64,000 nucleotides of DNA. Source: Pristionchus mayeri (lineage: Eukaryota > Nematoda > Chromadorea > Rhabditida > Neodiplogasteridae). The notes beneath the pieces were generated by a model that worked only from the letters and a program-made list of their open reading frames with translations, made no database searches and had not been told where the DNA came from. The position numbers were made by a program, and so were the translations under genes. The DNA lies in contig BTRK01000004.1 in the NCBI GenBank assembly GCA_036245805.1, positions 8,618,001 to 8,682,000 on the forward strand, given 5' to 3'. Each line of letters opens with the position of its first letter. Positions within the stretch are counted from its first letter, which is position 1. Below, one piece after another: positions 1 to 11,200 of the stretch.

Positions 1-49
1 CCGCTACAATACGGTATATGGCAGTATGATTGCAATACATATTAGGTTG

Positions 50-2072
50 GTTCATAAGAGAGGATTCGGGAAAGACTCCACATCGCCCAGGACGTAGGAA
101 TTCATGATTTTTAAATTGGCTGAAAAATTGAGTATAAGTACTTCGAAACGCGCTCTTTCGAATAGCGTTGGCCGATTTCGCGAAAAAAAAAGTTTGTCGA
201 CGTGACATGCTCCAGAAGTGGGCGGAGTCTCGATTTTTTTCGGAAAAAGTCGATCTTTGAACCAATTTTTCGGCATTTTCCGATAAAGATACAAACAAAT
301 TGTCAACAGACGAATGAAAGAGGAGTGTGAGTGGAACATTTTTCTCGCTTTGGGTGGGTCGAAAACCCAAAAATCACATCTAAGGTCCAACTTTGGCGAA
401 GATTTTGAAAAAATTGGAAATACCAAAAAGTAATGGTTGGCACTATGCGCGATTTATAGGCCCTCCTGTGCACTTTCATTTCATGTATATATCATTGGGA
501 TCGAGTCATGCGTTGTAATGTTCCACTCGTTTATGCAAAATCGGTCATGAGGGTCGGGTATAGACATCATGTTTACTGTAACCAACATAGGTTCTTTTAC
601 ATCGTAATTGCATAAATACATCACAAAAACATGTTTCAACTTCATTGCCATGTAATTTTCAAGTCCATTTGATCATAGAGTCGATTTGAAGAAATTGCGA
701 ACTGTCTTCAGGGAAGGTCCAAATAACCAGATTTCGGGTAGCAATTGGCGTTAATTCGAAGGGAAGTGGTCTAATTACCATCTAGGAACAATTTTGAGAA
801 CAGTTTAGAAAGAAAATAATGATTTCAATGCAGCTTGCTCAATTTGAGAATCGAAAAATGCCGAAATGTCATTTAGAAATTATGATATCGCAAACTGATT
901 TGCACCAAAATATAGAGAATGAAGAGCTGAACATTTTATCTGTTGAAAGTAAGGTTCTATCTCTTCATTTACACCCGCTACAGAGTCTAGAATTTGGCAG
1001 AAAACGAAGGCCGAGGCGCGCGGAAAATGGAGGGGAGGGAGAGGGAGGTCAAACGGCGAGAGCGGCAGACGGGCAGAGCGCGCGCACTCGGGTTTCTAAC
1101 CCAATTTTGTACAACTTCTAGCGTATGTAGCGTGCGTAAATGAAAAGACAGAATCTTACTTTCAACAGATAAAATGTTCAGCTCTTAATTCTCTATATTC
1201 TGGTACAAATCAGTTTGCGATATCATAATTTCTAAATGACGTGTCGTATTTCGACCTTTTTTCGATTCTCAAATTGAGCAAGTTGCATTTGAATCATTAT
1301 TTTCTTTCCACAATGTTCTGAAAATTGTTCCCACATGGTATTAAGACGATTTCCCTTTGAATTGACGCCAATTTCCACCCTAAACATGGTTATTGGGCCT
1401 TCCTAGAAGACAGTTCGCAATTTCTTCAAATTGAGTCTATGACTAAATGGACCTGAAAATTACATGGCCATGAAGTTGAAACATGTTTTTGTGATGTATT
1501 TACGCAATTACGATGCAAAAGAACCTAGGTTGCGTACAGTAAACATGATGTCTATACCCGACCCTGATGACTGATTTTGGATAAACGAGTGGAACATTAC
1601 AACGCATGACTCGATCTTAATGGTATATACATGAAATGAAAGGACACCGGAGGGCTAATAAATCGCGCATAGTGCCAACCATTACTTTTTGGTATTTCCA
1701 AATTTTTCAAAATCTTCGCCATAGTTGGACCCTAGATGTGATTTTTTGGGTTTTCGACCCATCCAAAGCGATAAAAAAGTTCCTCTCACACTCCTCTTTC
1801 ATTCGTCTGTTGACAATTTGTTCGTATCTTTATCGAAAAATGCCGAAAAATTGGTTCAAAGATCGACTTTTTCCGAAAAAAATCAAGACTCCGCCCACTT
1901 CTGGAGCATGTCACGTCGACAACATTTTTTTTTCGCGAAATCTGCCAACGCCATTCGAAAGAGCGCGTTTCGAAGTACTTATACTCAATTTTTCAGCCAA
2001 TTTAAAAATCATGAATTCCTACGTCCCGGCAGGCCTCAGAGTTCTCGAATATCTCCCGATTCCTCTCATAAG
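50..2072. repeat. Palindromic (foldback) element A1
   Basis: Two long arms, about 50-1130 and 1140-2072, are reverse complements with scattered mismatches. Both ends carry a sequence like AGAGAGGAWTCGGGA, and both arms contain the word CGTAGGAATTCATGATTTTT near the outside. The centre is GC-rich (990-1090). The same family recurs at 56362-59965. The open frames in each arm (52-426 minus, 1636-2226 plus) are the same repeat read from either end, and I do not regard them as genes. No transposase is present, so this is probably a non-autonomous DNA transposon. Confidence 0.8.
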
Positions 2073-4227
2073 TGTTTTCCCTTTTTGGGTGCACAATTCG
2101 ATCCCACATAAAATTGTCCCAGTAAAAGAGAATTGTCTGACTCCAAGGCATTATGCAAGGGTACGCTCGAACTTCATAACCATATATTGGAATTACATCA
2201 TGGCTTTAGATTGTCCGGAATATTGACGTTTGTTTACAAATTTTGTTCAGTTGAAATTTTCCATTTTGTTTGATCAACTATCGTTCAGTGGAGAAATATT
2301 GCGGTAACAGTTCTTTTACAAGAATTGATAGCCCGTTAGTTGCTCTTTCTAAAAGTGTGTAGGAACAGGTGATTACATCACGAAATCCCGAAATACATGT
2401 GTCGAAATTCCAACATGAGCCGTGCAATGCTGCTCAAACTGTCGGAACTCCTGATCCAAAGATAGAAGATATTGGCTTCCATGTAGGGGCGCTACATTCA
2501 ATCACTATTGGGGCACAATGTTATAAATAAATTTAAGCGTAGGCCTCATTCATCTTTCAATGCGAAACATTTTTTTTTTAATCTTAAAACGGTAAAAATA
2601 GTCAAAAATTGTATTTTTAGAGGGTTCGAAAAGATCCAATCTCATGATGAAAGAGGCATTGCCGAAGTTTGCCCTTTTAATATATGGTAGATGAAAGATA
2701 GTTTGTGCGATTAATCTTAAAATATCGAATCATCAACCAATGCTGAAAACAAATATGCATCGAAAATGGGAATTTTCATAGCCAAATATCCATGTTGTAA
2801 CATTGAGTTGCGTAGATTTTGCAAGGACTATTGATACATGCACCAAAACTAGAATGTAAACTCAATATAGATGTGACTTCGTGAATATGCAGAATTGGGA
2901 TGCCTAGGCCTGTAGATTCGAACATACGAAGAATGAAAATCACTATCGTCAGAACTGAATTTTCATAAGTCGCACCAGTTTCACCACATCCTTCATGGGG
3001 TGTCGGGGTTCAAGTGTTTTGAGAACTGCGAATACCACGCTATACAATGATGGCATGATAGTAGCCAAATGTCAGCTTTTCGTAGAGCACAAGTTGAAAC
3101 AAAAGTATCTCTATTTTCGCACGTTGGATCATTTGCCTTTACATTGTGATAGCAATACTGATAATATTGGCTTGACCCTATGTGCGCTAAAGAGAGTGTC
3201 GATGCACTCACTAAATTCATCGAACAATATGAGAATCGGTTGAACGTAAGGGCTCGTAAATCCAAAAATATTTAATCGCGGAAAAGGGAAAAGACTTATG
3301 AACCAACCTGATAGAATAAAACCTTGGAAAACATGTTGTTGTACAATTCTCAATCTTCGAATATTTATATATATTCGAATATTTACAATTAAAGGAACAT
3401 ATAACTTTTTTCCTGAGAGATCACATGAGCTCGAGTTGAAAAATTGTTATACTATCAATCTGATCAAGATGATTAAGCTAGTGTCCGCAAAAGAGAAATT
3501 GGACATGTAAGTAATTTGAACCAGTTTGATTTTGACATTCTGATGTATGTTGTTCTTGAGGTGTATGAATAATACAGCTAAAATTTCGGTATCCGCTTTT
3601 GACAACGTTCAGTTTGGGTTCAGTGCAGCTGACGCCTCCTTATTCGGCCAAATAAATCCGTCAAACATGTGCAAGAAACATCAACACGCATGATTTTGAA
3701 GTGAGTATACTAATTCTCTCATTTCCGTGTGTTCATCTCCTTCAGCTAGTATTTCCTTCGGGTACGACTCAGTTAGGTAGCATCATTCCCTCCTCAACTT
3801 CGTGTGAGAAGTGATATGATTCGTTCTTCGAACATTCGAAATATGCTCATTTCCTGTCATATTTATCATTCTTTCTAAGCGCGCGTTGGTCTATTCTGCT
3901 TTGTTTTGACATTGCCTAATTCTCCGTTTTTGTACGTGTTCCTTAGTTTCATTATATCAATGGAGCGTTTCTTTGAAACAATTGGAATGTCAACTATGGT
4001 TATACCGATGATTTTGTGAAGGTTATCGAGCATACTAGAGATATCAGAGCAAAGATTAACGCGAATTGTAAAGAAAACAATAACTCTCTCATTCCCAAGC
4101 TACTGGCGATTTGTTTAATGTTCCCATGGCCAATGTTCATGAATGCCCACGCATTGTTAGAGTAAAATATTCCTAGAAAAGGCCTGAAATAATATCTCGC
4201 CTCTCACGAAAGAATCGAGAGACAGTA
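2073..4227. other. No supported gene; repeat remnants
   Basis: This stretch is AT-rich with short frames only. Positions 3140-3310 resemble 63080-63225 in the same orientation, and both stretches end in an ACCTGATAG-type word, like a mariner end. It is probably a decayed transposon. A few splice-like signals (for example AAGTGAGT near 3700) do not join into a convincing coding chain. Confidence 0.4.
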
Positions 4228-5511
4228 CAGGGTGTCCAAAAAGTATTGTTACACGGATAAAACCATGTATCTTTCTATAAAAGCAACATAGACAACTCAA
4301 ACGGGGCACAGTATTTATCAGTGACCATATGAACATAACGATCACTCGATCTGGCCTCCATTGGCCGCGATGACCTCTCTGAGACGACGAGGGACCGAGT
4401 CGATGACGGCCCGCAGGTAAGGGACGTCGATCTTCTCCCATGCCTTGAGAAGGGCTGCCTTGAGGGAATCGCGGTTCTTGTGGCGAGTAGAGCAGGCCTC
4501 CTTCTCCAACACTGACCAAATGCTGAAGTCCAGAGGGTTGAGATCGGGGGAGTTCGAGGGCCATTCCTCACTCGAGATGAAGTCGGGCAGATGGGCGCGA
4601 CACCATGCCTGCGTCACTTTTGCCGAGTGAGCAGGCGCTGAATCCTGTTGGAAGGTCCAGCGAGCCCCTTTGAAGTGGGAGCGGGACCAGGGGAGAAGGG
4701 CCTTCTGGAGAATTGCCCTGGTGTAGTACTCCTTGTTGATCTTGACCCCGGGATCCACGAACACGAGAGGAGTCTTGCCCGTCGAGCACACACCAGCCCA
4801 AACCATCAGTGCCTGGGGGTGGGCAATGCGAGAGATGGTTCTACCTCTGGCGTCAGCTTGCTGAGGAGACTTGGCGATGATCCTGGTGTTCTGACTGTTG
4901 TAGACCTCCTCGACTGAGAACAGCTTCTCGTCAGAGTAAACGGTAGTCAAGTGCTCCCCACGATCGGCCCGCTGAAGGAGCAGCTTGCATCTCTCCAGGC
5001 GCTTCTGCTTGTGGACATCAGTGAGGCCATGGCCCTTTCTCTTCTTGTAGGGGTAGGACTTGAGAAGAGAATGAACGATGGCACACACGGATCCTTTGGA
5101 GATCTTGAGATCCTTAGCCATCTTCCTGATGGATCGTTTGGCATTGCGATTCACTCTCTTCTCCACGATTCTCCTGTTCTTCTGAGTGAGAGCGGTCTTG
5201 GGTCTTCCTGATCTTGGACGGTCCTTCGCAGTGCCCAACTGCTTGAAACGGGAGATGGTGCGATAGACTCTCATTCGGGAAATACGAAGCTTCCTCCTGA
5301 TGGAATCTGGGGGGTCGCCGAGGGTCCAAAGGTTGATAATAGTTTGACGATAGCGATTTGGACGAACCATGACTATGGGAAACTAATTAGTAGGTTCCCT
5401 CAACGCACCGAAGGGTGGGCTCAAACGTGTTATTACAGGTTTTGACAACTCGACCTACATGTTAAAAAAATTCGCGTTTCAAAAGTGTAACAATACTTTT
5501 TGGACACCCTG
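4228..5511 (-). mobile_element. Complete mariner-type transposon, maT-like (DD37D)
   Basis: The 1284-bp element has perfect 27-bp terminal inverted repeats beginning CAGGGTGTCCAAAAAGTATT, and each end is flanked by a TA dinucleotide (4226-4227 and 5512-5513), the standard Tc1/mariner target duplication. It encodes one uninterrupted transposase on the minus strand. Perfect TIRs plus an intact frame suggest recent insertion, and the copy may still be active. Confidence 0.95.
4342..5370 (-). CDS. Mariner transposase, maT-like, DD37D, intact
   Basis: This 342-residue protein should cut and paste its own element by binding the 27-bp TIRs. The first 110 or so residues are a paired helix-turn-helix DNA-binding region (MVRPNRYRQTIINLWTLGD at the start, then RPRSGRPKTAL as the linker). 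The catalytic triad can be read as D in TVYSDEKLF, D in TFQQDSAPAHSA, and D in SPDLNPLDFSIW. The second and third aspartates are separated by 37 residues, which is the maT signature; Tc1 has DD34E and classical mariner has DD34D. The length matches the family (about 340). The start codon lies just inside the right TIR and the stop near the left TIR, leaving no room for other genes. No frameshift or stop was seen. Confidence 0.93.
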   Translation of the reverse strand: MVRPNRYRQTIINLWTLGDPPDSIRRKLRISRMRVYRTISRFKQLGTAKDRPRSGRPKTALTQKNRRIVEKRVNRNAKRSIRKMAKDLKISKGSVCAIVHSLLKSYPYKKRKGHGLTDVHKQKRLERCKLLLQRADRGEHLTTVYSDEKLFSVEEVYNSQNTRIIAKSPQQADARGRTISRIAHPQALMVWAGVCSTGKTPLVFVDPGVKINKEYYTRAILQKALLPWSRSHFKGARWTFQQDSAPAHSAKVTQAWCRAHLPDFISSEEWPSNSPDLNPLDFSIWSVLEKEACSTRHKNRDSLKAALLKAWEKIDVPYLRAVIDSVPRRLREVIAANGGQIE

Positions 5512-5607
5512 TAGTTGTTTCAAACAACTCTGCCCTCACATCATGCACAAAAATTTTAGAAGTGTATCCATCACTTTTTCATAGGTGTTAATGCCGTGTG
5601 CTCGTCT

Positions 5608-5674
5608 GACTCTCTTCAGTTTTCACGCTCTCTCGTCGGTCAGAGACGAGAGAGCGTGCGAACTTAAGAGAGTC
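5608..5674. repeat. Short hairpin, 67 bp
   Basis: A near-perfect inverted repeat: GACTCTCTTMAGTT at the outside and CGCTCTCTCGTC against GACGAGAGAGCG at the centre. The core resembles the centre of the TA-flanked MITE family seen elsewhere in the window, but the outer GAGTTCGAGAAACG sequence is absent. Confidence 0.7.
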
Positions 5675-6406
5675 ATACGATTGCTCCCCTTTGGCACTAT
5701 TCCGATTGAGGGGCAAATAAAAAAGCGGTTGTGCAAATATAGAGCGAGGGTATCAGAAGATCACAATGACGGAAAGAAATGAGGTACGAAAATCGAAGAA
5801 GTGAGCTCAAATGATCATGTAGTCCCATAGAGAAACTATCGATGACAAAAAAATGACGCATTTTTGTACAACAATCCGATTAGAACATCTCACGAAATAA
5901 TTGTTTCCCAATGACGCACAAATTGACTGAGATGCATATTATTTACACGAGAATGGGTTCTCGCGAGATGAATGAATCGATAGATCTGGAACTCTCGATG
6001 ATTGTTGATGAACACTAGTCAACACGTGCATTCCGATAACTGAGGATGAATCAGAACACAACTGTAAAGATAATGAACGTGTGCCACCTATCGCTCTCGA
6101 ACCAACGGTTCGACTAGTGTAAAATATGCCGTCTTGATGGTAATCCATGCTAGTTGAAGCCTCTTAGTCATAAATCAACTCAGCTAAGAATCTGCAACTT
6201 GTGAAGACCGGAAGGGAGAGACAACAAATAGAGAGTGAATCATAGGTCACGCAGATTTCCCGCTCTCTCCCTTTCCGCTCCGGTAAACTGGATCCCTTCG
6301 TTGACCTGATATCTCTCTATTACAGATGGCTGATTTCAGACCGGTCTATAACCTGCATCATTTGGCAGTATAAGAGGGACTGGTGGTTGTCTTTCCGCAT
6401 CACGCC
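5675..6406. other. Intergenic, upstream of small secreted gene
   Basis: No coding chain was found. The last 200 bases are pyrimidine-rich with CTCTCTCCC tracts and contain TCTCTCTATTACAG at 6311-6324, which could be a trans-splice acceptor or a 5' UTR intron acceptor for the gene starting at 6407. Confidence 0.3.
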
Positions 6407-6967
6407 ATGTCTCCCCGCTCGTCCCTCCTTCTTCTCACTCTCATTCCTCTCGCCCTTTCCGCGTGCACTACCTGCCAGCAGCAGGCTCCTTCCATGGAAG
6501 GTAAGTCCATTTCTATCCATTTCTTTCTTTCGTCCTCGATTAAATTCCCTTACATTTCTCCCCTCCTTTCAGTCTCCATGGATCCGGCTGAGATCGGTGC
6601 GAGACTGGGCAGAGAACTTGCAGATCGACTCCGATTCATGTCCTATCGCACTCAGGTTTGCCCCCCATGTCAATTCATTCCATCCTGGAGTAGTAGTCGG
6701 CCTCATCGAACTACACTACGTACCGTAGTTGTATCTTTAAAACTGTAAAATCTATGATGCACCTACCGTTTTTTAAAATTTTTCTTACTTCAGCAGGAGT
6801 CGCTTTCGTCGTCTGACTTCCCTTCTTCGCACTTCACACCGCTGCAAATGCCCGTACCTGCCTCCTCCATCCCCCAGGCTGCCCCTCAATGGCCTCGACA
6901 GCCTCAGCCCAATGTGTTCGTTCCCCGCGGAAATTGTCCCTATTGCAGAGGAAAAAAGGGCAAGTAG
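6407..6967 (+). CDS. Small secreted protein, 3 exons, unknown function
   Basis: Exons are 6407-6500, 6573-6655 and 6794-6967, joined by GT-AG introns (gtaagt...tttcag and gtttgc...cttcag) that keep frame, giving about 116 residues. The first 26 residues are a clear signal peptide (MSPRSSLLLLTLIPLALSAC), so the product is probably secreted. The middle exon encodes a short amphipathic helix with GARLGRELADRLRFMS. The last exon is proline- and glutamine-rich and ends in a CPYC motif followed by the basic tail RGKKGK and a stop. I do not recognise the family. The CPYC spacing equals a thioredoxin-type or metal-binding CxxC, but the protein is too short for a thioredoxin fold. Codon use is GC-richer than the surroundings, as expected for a real gene. 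Start chosen at the ATG just before the hydrophobic stretch; the GTG at 6383 is not needed. Confidence 0.75.
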
Positions 6968-7113
6968 GAGGCATCCTAATTTATTATTATTATTATGATC
7001 GTCTGTGCTGATAAATATCTTAAAATTGGCTCAATCCGGTATGCAAATGAGAATTGGTAGCGAAATTTAATATTTCTCCACATTCGACGCTCTTAGAAAT
7101 GGGTGAATTGTGA

Positions 7114-7371
7114 TCAAGGAGACGATGGGAGCGTATAATTGAAATCTGAGTTCAAGTCGTCAATCTTTACGTCCATACGCAGGAACTGGACGCACTCCAT
7201 GGACACATCGAGCAGGTAGGTTCTGTCCCAATCAAAACCGTAGCGCATCGGCTCATTCGAATTCATGGTAAACGAACAGCAGTAGTAAGAAGCGATCGGC
7301 GTATGACAGCTGACTGCTGACTGCCCACGTATAGGCGCGTTATTTGCAACATTGAACTGTTGCCGCGACAT
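7114..7371 (-). CDS. Possible short gene, 85 residues, unrecognised
   Basis: An ATG-started frame encodes a soluble, cysteine-containing peptide with an aspartate-rich tail (DVKIDDLNSDFNY). It has no signal peptide, no transmembrane segment and no motif I recognise. No splice partners were found on either side. It could be a single exon of a larger gene or chance; the lack of low-complexity sequence is the only point in its favour. Confidence 0.2.
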   Translation of the reverse strand: MSRQQFNVANNAPIRGQSAVSCHTPIASYYCCSFTMNSNEPMRYGFDWDRTYLLDVSMECVQFLRMDVKIDDLNSDFNYTLPSSP

Positions 7372-8058
7372 AATTTCCGGTTCATAGATTGCGAGAGTAG
7401 TGAATTCGCAATCTATGAAACGTTATTGATTTCGCGGAATGTGCGACAGGTTGTAATGTGACGAACGAACAATATGAAAGTTCGGTGAGGATGGAAACAA
7501 TTCCATTAATTTATTTCCTAGAGCGGCAATAATATGAGAGGGAAGTTCGCCATTTTTGGCATGGATTAATTCTTAACATGCCACATTGCCAGATAGAAAA
7601 AAATGGTTAGCAAAAATCAAGTGGTCTGACTATTCTATGATGACAATCTTTCATTCAAAAAACTATTCCTTCTGGACGTTCTCCCTCGTTTTTGACAAAC
7701 CCACTTTTCTCAATCGCTCATCATCAATTTTGTTTTAATTATGCACACATTTTTCACAAAAAATGAACAGCAATGAATTATTGAAATATCGTATCTGCAA
7801 ACGATTCATTGACACATTCATTTGTATCAGCGAAAATTACATAAATTTACATAAGTAACATAAATTTGTATCAACAAATGCTGATGCAAACGATATGCTA
7901 ATCAAAGACATGCATGCTAATAATGTCAAAAAATTTACACTTTTGATTTTCTGCTTCAAGAAATTCTAGGTCCCGCCAGGCCGTTGGCCAATTGGGCAAA
8001 GTATGCAGAAGCTTGCGCTTCTTTCGCATCATTCAGAGGCCTAAACGCATATTTATCA

Positions 8059-8166
8059 GAGTTCGAGAAACGATACAATACCACGCTCTTCATTCTATGC
8101 ATGCTCTCGCCGATGGACCGGCCGAGAGAGCAGAATGAAGATAGCCTGGCATCGTTTATCGAACTC
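8059..8166. repeat. TA-MITE family 1 copy (108 bp)
   Basis: A hairpin-like element that starts GAGTTCGAGAAACGATAC and ends TATCGAACTC, followed by TA. Its centre is the GC-rich GACCGGCCGAGAGAG core. It is one of about nine copies in the window, most between TA dinucleotides, which points to mobilisation by a Tc1/mariner transposase. Confidence 0.8.
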
Positions 8167-8201
8167 TAATATTTATTCCAAATCAGCATAAAAGACACTA
8201 C

Positions 8202-11200
8202 TCACATCGTCTGATTTGTATTGGTCTTTCTTGCGAATATGCCTCCAATAAGCGGGATTTTGCCCATTCCTCGAGTGATTCGCACATCACAAGTGCATAC
8301 ACGACGCAGCATTTCCAGATCGTACCTGTGCGCATCATTTAGTTAAATATAACGGAAATGTATCTACAGATCAAAGTCGAAGACGGCAGCTGAGAAGAGT
8401 CGAGCAAACTCGCAGACGCCAAGCGGCAAACAGAGGTGGACGATGCAAAAGAGGAATCCGGGTAGAGTGAGCACGGCTACGGCCAATTTGCGAATCATCT
8501 GAAAATAACGTAGAACATCAGTTGCGGGAATTCAAAACAAGGGTGGGATTTTTCTCGAAGCAAAGATCGAATATTTTGCATAAATCTTCAACTCGATCTG
8601 TTCGCATTTTTTTTATAATTTAAAGTGAAAAAATTCAATACTGTTTGCTCATGTACCGTTCACTTACCGCGAAGACAGCGAGGTTTTCTTTGATCTGGTA
8701 ATGTCTGGCGACGGTGTAAGGAGTGGTGGTGCGGCGGGCAGTGAGCGCATTTTCGGCCGCCTCATTCGCAAATAGCAGGTGAAAGAAGATCTAAAAAAAC
8801 AATGAACGCAAAAGCGCGTAGATATAAAAATAACTTTAAAAACGTACAATTGTACCCGAACCCTGAGAGACGAACAGGAAGGCGAGTTGAGTTTGCGGCG
8901 AATAGGCTTCTAAGTAATACAATTTGCATATTTTTTTAATGTCTATCATTTACCGAATACGACGCAGATGGATGTGATTATTACTATAAACTCGTTGATT
9001 AAAGCAAGAAACATGAACGCTGCGAGAGTTGAGAATTTCTGACATTCGTACCTGGAAAATAAATAAATTATTGTTGCACAAAACACAACACCTGACCTCT
9101 TTGATTCGAGAATTCAGGAACTACAGGGATAAGTATGAGCTGCCGATTTATTTTGCAACAGAATTTTACAAACGACATACATTACTATTAGGCGATATAT
9201 AAACTATCTAATAGTTAGCAATTTACTATTATTGGGGTGTCCCAAAAGTTCGATGAATTTTGTTGCGTATAAACGTAAGCTCCGCCGTATTGATTGTGCA
9301 TTCGAAATGCTAACACTATTGAATAGAGCGATCATTCCCCTATCACAATAACGAAGTAATTTAAATCAGCTGCTCTCCCTTGTTTATGACAATAGTTTAT
9401 GTAATGAGTACTGGAGTGGCCCAAAATAACGTTTTCGCCTAAATTGTTTTATTTATGTACGGCTTCTTCTTAATGAGAACTTCTTAGTTTCTTCGCAGTT
9501 TTATCGTGCACGCATAGCTTAATATGTATGCTAAATCAGAAAGAACTTGGCCTACTTCTGTGCCTTCAACAATAAAAAAATTTATAATTTCACCGTTCAT
9601 ACTTTCCACTTTTTCGATGAAATTTCATACTCAAACAAATTACTCTCATTATATTTCCTTCCAAGATCGTAAAATGTTCTGCCTACAAAGTAATATGGAG
9701 TACCCCTAAATATCCCCAATTAGCGCTTATTCAAATTGGGTTTCGATTTGATCGCGCAAAGAAAGAACCGTAGTTGTTCCGTTTGAGTATGATCAGTAAC
9801 GAATGCAAACACTCATACAACACAAATCAATGACGCACATACAGTACGCTGAAATAATTGTGGGATCATGTATTATAAAACTAGTTAGTTAGAGGCGTCA
9901 ACCATTTGCGTTCCCGTTCAGGAAAAATTTAAAGACGAAAAAGTGATTATGGGAAATAAAAGTACCCTTTATTTAAAAGTTTCTTAAAAATAGGGGAGAG
10001 CAGCTGATGGAAATTCCATGGATCATGTGATTGTGTAACGCTTACTCTATTGAACAGTGTTATCATTCGGGATGTACAATCAATACGACGGAGTTTAAGT
10101 TCCTTCGAAAAAAAAATTCATCGAACTTTTGGAACACCCCAATAGTAACTTTGTTTATCGAAACGATGGTATTTTGCGGGGGGGTGACAACTGCACAACC
10201 GACATTTGCACAACAATTCACCATTAATTTGCGATTGGAAGTAGCGACTTGGGAGTTGCTTCATTGTAACCAGTATGAGCAGCCCTACATTAGTATATGC
10301 AAATCTTGCTACCAGGCGAACTTGAGTTTGACTCCATATCTATGTATAGTGGTTCATGGTCCAAAAGTGAGAATTTGAGTGAAAAATCATGGTTAGATAA
10401 ACCCCAAATACCGTGACTAATCGTTATTCACGAGCCTCATTAACTACTCTAACGCACTAACACGGGCATCGATTTGTAACTGTAGCTGGGATTTATCTAA
10501 CCATGATTTTCCACTCAAATTCTCAATTTTGGACCATGAACCCCTGGTCATAGATATGGTGTGAAACTCAAGTTCGCCGGGTAACAAGATTTGTATATCC
10601 AAATGTAGGGCAGCACATACTGGTTACAATGAAGCAACTCCCACGTCGCTACGCCCATTCGCAAATTAATGGTGAATTGTTGTGCAAATGTCGGTTGTGC
10701 AGTTGTCACCCCCCCTATTTTGCATACGACTCAAAATTTGAGTATCCTGCTCGAATCGAAAAGCGTATGAGGTAAGGCAAAGTAAATTAGCAACTACTAA
10801 CCATTTCCACCACTTGCTTGCTAGAAAGCGCTCAATGGAGGCACCCCATGTACTGCAATTGAGTGTATTCAATATCTTATCACCGACCTTTATTCGCTAA
10901 TTTTGTATCAGGTCTGGGAGAAATTTGATTTTAACTCGAGAACTGCGGTATAATTTGAATTTTGTAAGATTCTCTGCACACGCTTGCAATTGTCACAGCG
11001 TTTGAGCGATGGTCTGAAATTGCGCACTTACGGTAAAAAAATCACTATCAATTCGTGCATTTTCTTCATTCTCTCATCCGGTACATAACATGCAAAAAAG
11101 CTATATTGGTTATTCGAATGTTTTTCACAACCTAATATTTGCGCAGCCAATAAGACGACTCGCGAGAGCGAACTGAGTAGCATATGCGCTGTAGCTAAGA

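Noticed and set aside
1636..2226. 196-residue frame in element A1, with similar frames at 52-426, 56421-56735 and 59531-59908
   Set aside because: All are the same repeat arm read in one direction. There is no transposase motif, and the frame ends differ between copies, so it is not a gene.
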